A stretch of DNA of 8,751 nt from Methanoregulaceae archaeon (GTDB lineage Archaea > Halobacteriota > Methanomicrobia > Methanomicrobiales > Methanospirillaceae): positions 1 through 8,751 of the forward strand of contig DUGL01000218.1 of assembly GCA_013331415.1 (NCBI GenBank), written 5' to 3'. Within the stretch, counting starts at the first letter, position 1. Each line of letters starts with the position of its first letter. Shown here piece by piece: positions 1 to 6,258 of this stretch. The notes below the pieces were generated by a model that saw nothing but the letters and a program-made list of their open reading frames with translations, was not told the origin of the DNA and ran no database searches. Position numbers and translations under genes: made by a program.

Positions 1-102
1 GTGCCTAATCGGATGGGAGATGAGGATCCCAACCTCACCAAACTAAAAGTAATGTCGCTTCTCGGCACAGGTAAGCCGCTCGATATCCGTGAGAGCCGGG
101 AC

Positions 103-224
103 AGCCATGGACAGGTTAAAAAACGATGATCCTGAACGGCTTGGGATTTGTTGAACGCCGACTCTACCTGTATCCCGATTTTTTCGAGGGCATAGCAGTA
201 AAACGGCTATTAGGTCCAGAATTG
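103..224 (+). pseudogene. Remnant of an IS1634-like (DUF4277) transposase, frameshifted and truncated
   Basis: Bases 103-114 read SHGQ in frame 1. From 126, frame 3 reads MILNGLGFVERRLYLYPDFF, followed by EGIAVKRLLGPEL. Joined, this resembles the N-terminal DUF4277 region of IS1634/IS4-superfamily transposases, where SHGQ is followed four residues later by MILNGLGFV, then a short aromatic stretch and an RLLG motif. The frames change at a run of six A (118-123); the first frame stops at TGA 127-129, just after the run. A -1 shift there restores the expected spacing exactly. Similarity ends near base 224, and the DDE catalytic domain is absent, so the piece cannot encode an active transposase. 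Bases 1-102 are open in frame 1 but I cannot align them to the family, and bases 225-412 hold no gene I can support. The family assignment is from memory of the motif, not from a search. Confidence 0.6.
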
Positions 225-421
225 CACCGTGGTCCATATCTGGCCCCAGTACAAACGATTCATCCCTTCACTATCGAATGGCAGTCAGAAAATTTTTCAA
301 TTCCTCATACTCATCGATGCAGTACGAATTCGCAGACACGAGTGAACCTGAAGCTACCACTTCATGAGAAGGAAAGAATGAAACCTTGGTAAGATTATTT
401 TTTAAACACCCAGAGGATCCC

Positions 422-931
422 ATGAAAATACTCCCTGTCATCGTCAGTGCTCTGATCATCGGTACTGTTATCCTTTTCTTCTGGCTGGCCCCCGGCATTT
501 TTGGGATCGGGAGGACGACTGAAGACAACCTGACGCTCCTGATATGCACCGGCGACCGCTTCGCTTTTATCCAGGGGACCTACCTCTATCCCGTATCTGA
601 TGAAGGGATGGAATCTGAGAGAGAAGCCGTTATCCAGCGGGTCAGGGCGATCGGAGGGGAGGGACCACGCGCCGGAGGTGCTGGTAGCGGGGGACCAGGA
701 GATTCCCGGATTGTTGCATGGGGGTATTGTATCGACCATGAGGGGGTTCCCTCCGGATTCAATTATGGTATGGGAAATGACGGTCCGGCAAAATATGCCA
801 TCGAAGAATCGAACCGCTGGTATCAGGAACATATTGTCAACCAGTCACTGGATGTGAATGTGACCTGTTCATCGACGACCGTTGTCGAACAGTTCAGGTA
901 TACCATCTGGGAGTCTGGACGAATAGTGTGA
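422..931 (+). CDS. Small membrane-anchored exported protein, function unknown
   Basis: The protein has 169 residues. One hydrophobic helix spans residues 3-22 and acts as an uncleaved signal anchor or signal peptide; the rest is hydrophilic and should lie outside the membrane. Residues 78-94 form a Gly-rich, probably flexible linker. Three Cys are present (42, 103, 149), so one disulfide is possible. Three N-glycosylation sequons occur (N36-L-T, N140-Q-S, N146-V-T), fitting an archaeal surface protein, though such triplets also arise by chance. I do not recognise a family. The ATG at 422 is chosen because GAGG (413-416) stands 5 bases upstream; a TTG at 386 would add 12 residues in front of the helix and has no such site. 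The next gene on the same strand is 189 bases away and also membrane-associated, but nothing shows a shared role. Confidence 0.75.
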   Translation: MKILPVIVSALIIGTVILFFWLAPGIFGIGRTTEDNLTLLICTGDRFAFIQGTYLYPVSDEGMESEREAVIQRVRAIGGEGPRAGGAGSGGPGDSRIVAWGYCIDHEGVPSGFNYGMGNDGPAKYAIEESNRWYQEHIVNQSLDVNVTCSSTTVVEQFRYTIWESGRIV

Positions 932-974
932 AGGGATAAAGGGGGGCCACACACTTCATTCCTGCGACTGGGTG

Positions 975-996
975 TTTTGTTTCCCTGTTGCAGGGA
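975..996 (+). terminator. T-rich tract and small hairpin after the exported-protein gene
   Basis: A TTTTGTTT tract (975-982) lies 44 bases after the stop codon. It is followed directly by a 6-bp inverted repeat, TCCCTG (982-987) and CAGGGA (991-996), with a three-base loop. Archaeal transcription ends mostly at T-rich tracts, so this is a plausible termination site. The T tract precedes the hairpin, so it is not a bacterial-type intrinsic terminator. Confidence 0.35.
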
Positions 997-1120
997 TTAA
1001 TTGATGGGATATCTCTTCTCGGATGATACTCACATCTCTGTATCCAGAAATCCGTATCTGGTTCTCTACCTGAAAGAGTTTATCCAGAAAAGCGAAATTT
1101 TCTTATAGGGTGGGACCGGT

Positions 1121-1822
1121 TTGAAATTTCATTCTCATAAGAAAATCATCACACGGGGTATAGGTCTCGGGATATTCCTTCTCCTCACGACGTATCTTCT
1201 CGCATTTGTCATTTTCGGGCGGCCTACGGGATTGATTCTTGTCCTGTTTATCGTTGAGCTCCTCTTTATAGCAGTGCTTCTCATCATATTTTTCCGGCAG
1301 GGACAACAGGGAAGAGCACTCGTCGTCCCTCTCGCGGTGGGCATCCTGCTCTCGATCGTGACAGTCCTGATTGCGATCTTTATTGGCACAACCCTGATCC
1401 ACGCTCCGCTTCCACCGCCGGAATCGCCTGCATGGAGCAGCGGGAGCCCGGTTATTGGCATGGCAGTCAGCACCGATGAGATCTCCACATCCTCTCCCGA
1501 AGCCCGTGACCTGTTGATCGGCGGGCTGACAATAGCCTCCAGGAACAATCAATTCGCTGCAGCGATCCCGTATTATGACCAGGCACTTGCAATCGATCCG
1601 AATTTTGCCGAGGCCTGGATGGCGAAGGGGGTCGCCCTCCACAATCTTGGATCCTATGCCGAAGCGGTCGGCTGCATCGACCGGGCGCTTGCGATCGATC
1701 CCGGCAATCCTGCTGCCTGGTCATTGAAGGGGACCATCCTTGACAGCTGGGGGCGCCCGGACGAGGCTGCAGCCTGTTATAGAAAAGCGAGGGAACTCGA
1801 TTCCAGGTACCAACCCATTTGA
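1121..1822 (+). CDS. Membrane protein with C-terminal TPR repeats
   Basis: The protein has 233 residues. Three predicted transmembrane helices lie at about 12-33, 36-58 and 67-89. The basic N-terminus (KFHSHKK) and the basic 59-65 loop suggest N-inside topology, which would put the C-terminal part outside the membrane. A Pro/Ser-rich linker (about 95-126) leads into three tandem tetratricopeptide repeats at 128-161, 162-195 and 196-229. These have the exact 34-residue period and the typical ALAIDP ends (residues 155-160 and 189-194). TPRs bind peptides or partner proteins, so this is probably a membrane scaffold; the partner is unknown. The start is TTG, since an in-frame TAG (1106-1108) excludes anything longer, and GGGTGGG (1108-1114) can serve as ribosome binding site. 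Such TPR proteins are common in Methanomicrobiales, and the name gives no specific role. Confidence 0.85.
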   Translation: MKFHSHKKIITRGIGLGIFLLLTTYLLAFVIFGRPTGLILVLFIVELLFIAVLLIIFFRQGQQGRALVVPLAVGILLSIVTVLIAIFIGTTLIHAPLPPPESPAWSSGSPVIGMAVSTDEISTSSPEARDLLIGGLTIASRNNQFAAAIPYYDQALAIDPNFAEAWMAKGVALHNLGSYAEAVGCIDRALAIDPGNPAAWSLKGTILDSWGRPDEAAACYRKARELDSRYQPI

Positions 1823-1968
1823 TGGTGGCTCTGATTCCGGCAGCTCCTCCCCCGGTCGTCGCCCGGCAGGTCTTCAGGTTCTCCGACAACATGGACACAC
1901 ACCACGAAAACCCGAAACCGGGGCAGGGGTCAGGAGATCTTGTAGGGAAGGAGGGGATCCGAATCGTT

Positions 1969-2001
1969 CCGGCCACCCGGCCTGGCTCCTAAGATTTCTT
2001 A
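1969..2001 (+). terminator. Possible hairpin plus T-rich tract between convergent genes
   Basis: CCGGCC (1969-1974) can pair with GGCC-T-GG (1979-1985) around a four-base loop, with one bulged T, and is followed by ATTTCTTATT (1992-2001) on the plus strand. It sits 147 bases after the TPR gene and before the end of the convergent permease gene. The long distance from the TPR stop makes the assignment weak. The rest of 1823-2027 holds nothing I can identify. Confidence 0.25.
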
Positions 2002-2027
2002 TTGGTCCCGGGAGTGCTGACACCTCA

Positions 2028-2840
2028 TCACACCCTGGCGATCAGCTCGCTCCGGGAAAACGTCCGGATCCCTGCCATGATGAGCACGGCATCGAGGGCG
2101 AAGAACGCAATCCCGACCAGTACGGCAACGAGGGGCGAGAGGAAGAGGAGGCCCACGGACTGGGCGACCACCAGCACGAGGATGACGAGCACGAGCGCCC
2201 CGGAGACCTGGTACGCCTCCATGAAGGTCCTGACCCGCGTGGAGATGATGACCGTCACCGCGACCCCGAGCAGGGCGACCGCGGGCACGACCACGACCAT
2301 GAGCGCCAGCCAGCTCGGGGTCGGGAACCAGAACCTGCCCATGACCGGGTATCCCGCAAGGTTGGTCACCAGGGTAAAGACCAGGAAATTCACCCAGGTG
2401 TACACGATGGCCGGGATGAGGGCTGCGAGCACTTTCCCGAGGAAGAGCTCCCCGTCGGTTGCTGGGGTATAGAGGAGCGCTTCAAGGGTCTTTCGCTCCT
2501 TCTCCCCGACAAACGCTTCGGCGGCGATGATGCAGGCGAGCATCAGCGGGAGGACCAGGAAGAGCGGCGCCATGAGGTAGCCGAGGATCAGGACGATTGG
2601 CAGCTGCTCGGGAGAGAGCTCCGCGAGCTCATCGATGAGCTGCGGAGGGATGAGTTCCTGCAGGTCATCGAACGCGGGCTGGTCGCTCTCCGGCAACAGG
2701 ACAGGTATCTGGGTGATGAGGAGCGGGAAGACGACCGCGAAGATCACGGAGAGGATGATGGCGCCGGAGATCGCGATGCGGTTCTGTGCCACTTCAGCGA
2801 TGTCCTTCTCTGCAAGCGCCCGGACGATCTGCCGGTTCAT
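2028..2840 (-). CDS. ABC-2 type transporter permease (NatB/ABC2_membrane_3-like)
   Basis: The 270-residue membrane subunit has about six helices, near residues 22-43, 82-107, 137-159, 176-199, 212-231 and 234-256. Between helices 1 and 2 is an acidic external loop (about 50-79) containing repeated PPQL/SPEQL-like segments. Residues 108-126 carry the conserved cytoplasmic stretch of ABC-2 exporters (E108, then GEKERKTLEALLYTP), which couples to the ATPase. The gene directly follows the ATPase: its ATG overlaps the ATPase stop in ATGA, and GGAGG (2849-2853) lies 8 bases upstream. The pair should form a homodimeric or 2+2 exporter in the cytoplasmic membrane. The substrate cannot be read from the sequence; Na+ export (NatAB-like), drug or lipid export are all possible. 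No substrate-binding protein gene is adjacent, which agrees with export. Confidence 0.92.
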   Translation of the reverse strand: MNRQIVRALAEKDIAEVAQNRIAISGAIILSVIFAVVFPLLITQIPVLLPESDQPAFDDLQELIPPQLIDELAELSPEQLPIVLILGYLMAPLFLVLPLMLACIIAAEAFVGEKERKTLEALLYTPATDGELFLGKVLAALIPAIVYTWVNFLVFTLVTNLAGYPVMGRFWFPTPSWLALMVVVVPAVALLGVAVTVIISTRVRTFMEAYQVSGALVLVILVLVVAQSVGLLFLSPLVAVLVGIAFFALDAVLIMAGIRTFSRSELIARV

Positions 2841-3781
2841 GCAGCATTCCTCCCCTGTTCCTGGACCGCAAAATAGATCTCCTCGAGTGAATACTCCCGG
2901 GGGGAGACCCGCACGATATCGCCGCCCTGCTCGACTGCAGTCCTGATGACCGCGGGGACCTGGTCCCGGTGCTGTACCCGCAGCGTGATGGTGGTCTCTG
3001 CCTGGTTCTCAAGGGTGACCCCCGGGATCCGGCCGATCGCTTCGAGGACAGCAGCCGGTGGCGGCCTCTGGAACTCCACCTCGAGGGGCACGGCATCCCA
3101 GAGCCGTTCCGAGAGATCGTCCCTGCTCCCCTGGGCAAGTATCCTCCCTGCCGATATCATGGCCACCCGGGAGCAGAGGTCCTGCGCCTGGCCAAGGTTG
3201 TGCGTGCACAAAAAGATCGTCTTCCCCCGGTCGGCCGCCATCTCCCGGATGATCCCGGTCATCTGGCGAGACGCTTCCGGGTCGAGGCCGGATGTCGGTT
3301 CATCCAGGAAGACAACCTGCGGGTCATGGATCAGGGCACGGGCAACCGCGAGGCGCTGCTTCATCCCTTTCGAGAACCCGCCTGCCAGGTCATCGGCCCG
3401 GTCGGCAAGGTTCATGAGCGAGAGGATGGCATCCACCCGACCAGCGACCTCTGCATCGGGGATGCCGTAGAGCCTGGCGAAGAACGTGAGGTTCTTCCGG
3501 GCGGTGAGGCGCTCGTAGAGCGAGGGTGTCTCGGTAAGGACGCCGATCCTCTGGCGGACGTACACCCCGTCGCGGGTGACATCCTTCCCGAAGAGGTGTG
3601 CCGTGCCGCCTGTTGGGGCAAGGACGCCAGCGAGCAGCCGGACGAGCGTGGTCTTGCCGGAACCGTTGGGCCCGAGGACCCCGAAGACCTCTCCCTCCTC
3701 GACCGAGAGGCTGATGCCGTCAACGGCGGTGATGCTCCCGAAGGTCCGCGAGATCTGCTCAACCTGGATGATGGCGTTCAT
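2837..3781 (-). CDS. ABC transporter ATP-binding protein, ABC-2 exporter class
   Basis: The 314-residue protein powers the exporter with the permease encoded just downstream. The nucleotide-binding domain covers about residues 4-225. It has Walker A GPNGSGKTT (37-45), a Q-loop position occupied by Glu (E84 in LTETPSLY), signature FSKGMKQR (136-143, a variant of LSGGMKQR), Walker B VVFLDEP (156-162), D-loop SGLD (164-167) and switch His194. A further roughly 90-residue C-terminal domain follows, as in NatA/CcmA-like ATPases of ABC-2 systems. Glu at the Q-loop is common in this subgroup. The start at 3781 gives a normal N-terminus (IIQVEQISRTFG). Just upstream is no good ribosome site but a short inverted repeat (3782-3797). 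The gene is transcribed divergently from the aldo/keto reductase. Confidence 0.95.
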   Translation of the reverse strand: MNAIIQVEQISRTFGSITAVDGISLSVEEGEVFGVLGPNGSGKTTLVRLLAGVLAPTGGTAHLFGKDVTRDGVYVRQRIGVLTETPSLYERLTARKNLTFFARLYGIPDAEVAGRVDAILSLMNLADRADDLAGGFSKGMKQRLAVARALIHDPQVVFLDEPTSGLDPEASRQMTGIIREMAADRGKTIFLCTHNLGQAQDLCSRVAMISAGRILAQGSRDDLSERLWDAVPLEVEFQRPPPAAVLEAIGRIPGVTLENQAETTITLRVQHRDQVPAVIRTAVEQGGDIVRVSPREYSLEEIYFAVQEQGRNAA

Positions 3782-3797
3782 GGGATTGTCTCATCCC
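3782..3797. repeat. Inverted repeat touching the ABC ATPase start codon
   Basis: GGGAT (3782-3786) and ATCCC (3793-3797) are exact complements around a 6-base loop, immediately upstream of the minus-strand ATG (3781-3779). In the transcript it would form a 5-bp hairpin abutting the start codon, or in DNA it could be a small operator half-site pair. Short repeats of this size also occur by chance. Confidence 0.3.
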
Positions 3798-3862
3798 GTC
3801 TGTCCGCAGTCACGAAAAATACAGGGGACGTGCCGTGCCGATGGAGGCCGTTCTCCCAGAGG

Positions 3863-3870
3863 TTTTATAC
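3863..3870 (+). promoter_or_regulatory. TATA box of the aldo/keto reductase gene
   Basis: TTTTATAC lies about 28 bases before the ATG at 3895. An archaeal TATA box normally sits about 25 bases before the transcription start, so the RNA would begin at or just before that ATG and be nearly leaderless. This decides the start codon against the upstream GTG at 3835, which lies before the TATA box. Confidence 0.6.
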
Positions 3871-3894
3871 GCAGAGACAGAGATGCTCATCATC

Positions 3895-4740
3895 ATGGCC
3901 GCACACAGCCGGCTCCGGGCTTTGCTCGGGAGTCCGTACCGGGTCGGGCTCGGGGGCGAGGGGGTGCTCCGCACCGTGGGCCGGGAGGAGGAAGCGGATC
4001 GGATGCTCACCGCGGCATACGATGCCGGGATCCGGTACTACGACGCCGCCCCGGCATATGCCGGGAGCGAACGATACCAGGGGCTCTTCTGGGGACGGCA
4101 TCCCGGAAGGAAGGAGGAGACGTTCCAGGCGAGCAAGTCTGCACAGCGGGACGGAGCAGGTGCAGCGGCAGACCTCGCCCGGACGCTCCTCCTGCTGCAG
4201 CGCGATCACCTCGGGCTCTGGCAGGTCCATGACCTGCGGGACCGCGATGATATCCGGCACCTGGAAGGACGCAATGGTGCCCTCCGTGCCTTTTACGAGG
4301 CCCGGGAGAACGGGACCGTCCGGGGCATCGGGGTGACGGGGCACCATGACCCTGCCATCCTGCTCCATGCGGTCACCAGCTGGGACGTGGATGCCGTCCT
4401 CCTCCCGGTCAACCCGGTTGAGGTAGCGATCGGCGGGTTCCTGGACCGGGTCATCCCGGCGGCACGGGAACGGGGTATCGGGGTGATCGCGATGAAGGTG
4501 CTCGGTGCAGGGACGTATCTCTCCCCTGAATCAGGCCTGTCGGCAGAAAACCTGATCCGGTTTGCGCTCGCGCAGGATGTCGACCTGGTGATTGCCGGGT
4601 GTTCGACGCCGGATGAAGCACGGCTCCTTGCCCGCCTGGGGAGAGAGCACACCCTGATGGACGGGGAGGAGCAGGCCCGGCTGGTTGCGATGGTCCGCCC
4701 GTATGCAGAGCGGCTTGCCTACTACCGGGGGGTTCTCTGA
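3895..4740 (+). CDS. Aldo/keto reductase family oxidoreductase
   Basis: The 281-residue soluble enzyme has a TIM-barrel fold and should reduce an aldehyde or ketone with NAD(P)H. The catalytic tetrad of the family is intact: D50 and Y55 in YYDAAPAY, K81 in QASKS, and H112 in WQVHDL. Other family features are GLGGEG near 18-23, the TVRGIGVTGH stretch (141-150), GIGVIAMKVLGAG (194-206) and the cofactor-loop-like IAGCSTPDEA (233-242). The substrate cannot be named. Related archaeal proteins often carry a C-terminal ferredoxin-type cysteine domain; here the protein ends at YYRGVL and lacks it. ATG 3883 (four residues earlier) is a second possible start, but ATG 3895 fits the TATA spacing best. 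The gene is divergent from the ABC operon and convergent with the split-barrel gene; it appears to be transcribed alone. Confidence 0.9.
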   Translation: MAAHSRLRALLGSPYRVGLGGEGVLRTVGREEEADRMLTAAYDAGIRYYDAAPAYAGSERYQGLFWGRHPGRKEETFQASKSAQRDGAGAAADLARTLLLLQRDHLGLWQVHDLRDRDDIRHLEGRNGALRAFYEARENGTVRGIGVTGHHDPAILLHAVTSWDVDAVLLPVNPVEVAIGGFLDRVIPAARERGIGVIAMKVLGAGTYLSPESGLSAENLIRFALAQDVDLVIAGCSTPDEARLLARLGREHTLMDGEEQARLVAMVRPYAERLAYYRGVL

Positions 4741-4884
4741 AACGAATTTGCGCGAAGATTTGCAGAAACCCGCAAGAACTATCGTCCGGAAGCGTCCTGC
4801 TGATAACCCTCCCCACAATCTGGAGTCGCCTTTGCGATAAACCTGGAGGATAGTGCCGGGTAGAGGTTGGAACATTCAGGGATA

Positions 4885-4926
4885 CCCCGGGCATGATCTT
4901 TTCTGTCCGGGGGAACACGGGAAAAA
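4885..4926. terminator. Bidirectional termination region between convergent genes
   Basis: CCCCGG (4885-4890) and CCGGGG (4907-4912) form a stem that extends inward by G-T, C-G and A-T pairs, leaving a 10-base loop containing TTTT on the plus strand. On the minus strand a T5 run (complement of 4922-4926) follows the split-barrel stop codon by 8 bases. This can end both the reductase and the split-barrel transcripts. The remaining part of 4741-4884 shows nothing identifiable. Confidence 0.45.
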
Positions 4927-4934
4927 GGGGGATC

Positions 4935-5411
4935 CTATCCGTTCTTCAACGCAACGATGTCTTTGACGCCCACGAGTTTCCATACCGATGTCCGCTCCTC
5001 GGTGACGATTGCATCAGGGGAATCCCCCGGGGTATGGCCGATGGCGGTGAGCACCCGTGGCGAGAGGCTTTTGCCGGTGATCATGTCACGGAATTGCTCC
5101 CGCACCTTCTTCTTCTGCGAGGGATCCTGCACTTCCTCGAGCAATCCCTGGAGGCTCACGAAATGAAACGAGGAGAGATCCGGTGCGTACTCCTCGATCT
5201 CGACAGAGACCTTCGGGTCGGCACGGAAGTAGTCCATCTTCCTCCCGTACTTGGTCGCGAGGAAGTAGAGGTACTTTCCATCAAACACGTACATGAACGG
5301 TGCGATGTACGGGTGGCCTGAGCCGGAAAAGGCGATACGCGAGACGTACTGCCGCTTGATCAGGGCGTCGTACTCTGCTTTCTGCATCGGGGGAATTTTT
5401 ATCGGGTTCAT
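4935..5411 (-). CDS. Pyridoxamine 5'-phosphate oxidase-like FMN-binding split-barrel protein
   Basis: The 158-residue protein is of the usual length for single-domain members of this superfamily. Residues 20-75 form the typical beta core: a strand with SRIAFSGSGHPYIAPFMYVFD, a second with KYLYFLATKYGRKMDYF (GRK at 56-58 in the position that usually contacts the FMN phosphate), then DPKVSVEIEE. The SLQGLLEE stretch (86-93) is the conserved inner strand, followed by a charged helix (97-112). Members bind FMN, F420 or haem; a true PNPOx role in vitamin B6 synthesis is unlikely without the full-length C-terminus, and the substrate is unknown. The start at 5411 has AGGA 9 bases upstream; ATG 5420 is three codons earlier and also possible. 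The longer reading to 5597 adds 62 residues unlike the family. Downstream of msrA on the same strand, 204 bases apart. Confidence 0.85.
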   Translation of the reverse strand: MNPIKIPPMQKAEYDALIKRQYVSRIAFSGSGHPYIAPFMYVFDGKYLYFLATKYGRKMDYFRADPKVSVEIEEYAPDLSSFHFVSLQGLLEEVQDPSQKKKVREQFRDMITGKSLSPRVLTAIGHTPGDSPDAIVTEERTSVWKLVGVKDIVALKNG

Positions 5412-5442
5412 GGTCAGCATTCCTATGCCATACTCGTTTCCG

Positions 5443-5457
5443 AAAGCATTAAGCTTT
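5443..5457. promoter_or_regulatory. Palindrome and TATA-like site upstream of the split-barrel gene
   Basis: AAAGC (5443-5447) and GCTTT (5453-5457) form an exact inverted repeat around ATTAA. On the minus strand the centre reads CTTAAT, a weak TATA-like element about 38 bases before the start at 5411, giving a predicted transcription start near 5425. A regulator bound to the palindrome would cover the promoter. Both readings are inference from spacing. Confidence 0.3.
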
Positions 5458-5615
5458 GAGGTGGGGGAATGATCGGGAAGCAAAGAGAAGATCGATAACC
5501 AAGTAAACGTGAGAGAATCCTGGGAGAGCCGGGGGGAGCTTCCGGTATCCCTGATAACGGATCTGTGGTGTGTGCGATTGCCGTGAAGGAACGTCACTGC
5601 CCTGCACCTGCCCCC

Positions 5616-6098
5616 TCATTCCCAGTATTTTGGCACTGTGGAGTATCCCTGCCCGCATTTCTCGTAGTACTGCTGGTGGCACTCATCAGCTTTCCAGAAC
5701 TCCTGTGCCGGTAAAATTTCGGTAGTAATGACCTTCGTGCCGAAGAATTCCTGCAGCCGGTCCCGCGAGGCCAGGGCCTTTGCCCGCTGTTTTCGCGAAT
5801 GGTAAAAGATCGCGGACCGTTCGCTTCCCACTGCTGGCACCGTGGGGTCGTGGCTGCTCCAGAAGAGGTCGAGGAGCGTGTCATAGGTGACGAGATCCGG
5901 GTCGAATACGACCCGGACCGCTTCTGCATGACCGGTGGTGCCTGAGGCGACCTGCTCGTAGTCCGGGTCAGGGACCGTCCCGCCGGTGTACCCGGTCATT
6001 GTCGCGAGAACGCCCTGCTGTCGCCGGAATGCAGCCTCGAGGTCCCAGAAGCACCCGGCGGCAAAGGTGGCCGGTTCCCTGCGGGGTTGATCGCTCAT
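5616..6098 (-). CDS. msrA: Peptide-methionine (S)-S-oxide reductase MsrA, divergent active site
   Basis: The 160-residue protein belongs to the MsrA family, which reduces the S-epimer of methionine sulfoxide in proteins. Visible are the catalytic GCFW (15-18, C16), YTGG (37-40), DYEQVASGTTGHAEAV (46-61, with Y47 and E59), HDPT (83-86), RSAIFYH (94-100 region) and FWKADECHQQYY (134-145). C140 and C148 could act as resolving cysteines. Between HDPT and RSAIF only seven residues (VPAVGSE) occur, where family members have about thirteen, ending in a QY or SY pair before RS. The Asp and Tyr of that loop (D87 and Y92 in the Mycobacterium tuberculosis enzyme) are therefore missing. ATG 6098 gives a family-typical N-terminus; the reading to 6275 adds 59 unrelated residues. 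No clear ribosome site is seen; TTTTTAAGG on the minus strand (about 6139-6147) is a plausible TATA box. Confidence 0.9.
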   Translation of the reverse strand: MSDQPRREPATFAAGCFWDLEAAFRRQQGVLATMTGYTGGTVPDPDYEQVASGTTGHAEAVRVVFDPDLVTYDTLLDLFWSSHDPTVPAVGSERSAIFYHSRKQRAKALASRDRLQEFFGTKVITTEILPAQEFWKADECHQQYYEKCGQGYSTVPKYWE

Positions 6099-6258
6099 GA
6101 GAGAGAATGTTCTTGCAGGGGTGATGGAGGTTGCGGTTTCCTTAAAAAGAGAGTATGAGGGAAAACTCCGAATTCCTCCCAGCTGATGGTCATATCTCGT
6201 CAAAGAGCACAAATGGTTAATGATGGTTGGTGTACATATTCCAGTAGCCTGATGGTGT

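Noticed and set aside
126..392. 88-codon plus-strand open frame as an intact gene
   Set aside because: Only its first 33 codons resemble a transposase. The rest has no similarity I can see, and the family start lies upstream in another frame.
398..405. TTTTTAAA as TATA box for the exported-protein gene
   Set aside because: About 20 bases before ATG 422, it would place the transcription start at or inside the coding region and exclude the GAGG site.
386..421. TTG start extending the exported protein by 12 residues
   Set aside because: It puts charged residues before the signal helix and lacks a ribosome site, while ATG 422 has GAGG at good spacing.
1041..1090. CRISPR-like repeat
   Set aside because: Only two 10-base copies exist, with one 30-base gap; too short and too few for an array.
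1740..2876. Long plus-strand open frame of 378 codons
   Set aside because: It is antisense to the ABC permease and overlaps the TPR gene end. Its translation is rich in charged low-complexity residues typical of a GC-rich shadow frame, with no family motif.
3835..3894. GTG start adding 20 residues to the aldo/keto reductase
   Set aside because: It lies upstream of the TATA box, and the extra residues are not family-like.
2969..4336. Long plus-strand open frame of 455 codons
   Set aside because: It covers the ATPase antisense and the first half of the aldo/keto reductase in another frame. Both overlapped genes have complete catalytic motifs, so this is a shadow.
5412..5597. N-terminal extension of the split-barrel protein
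   Set aside because: The 62 extra residues do not resemble the family and would cover the likely promoter; the family-typical start is at 5411.
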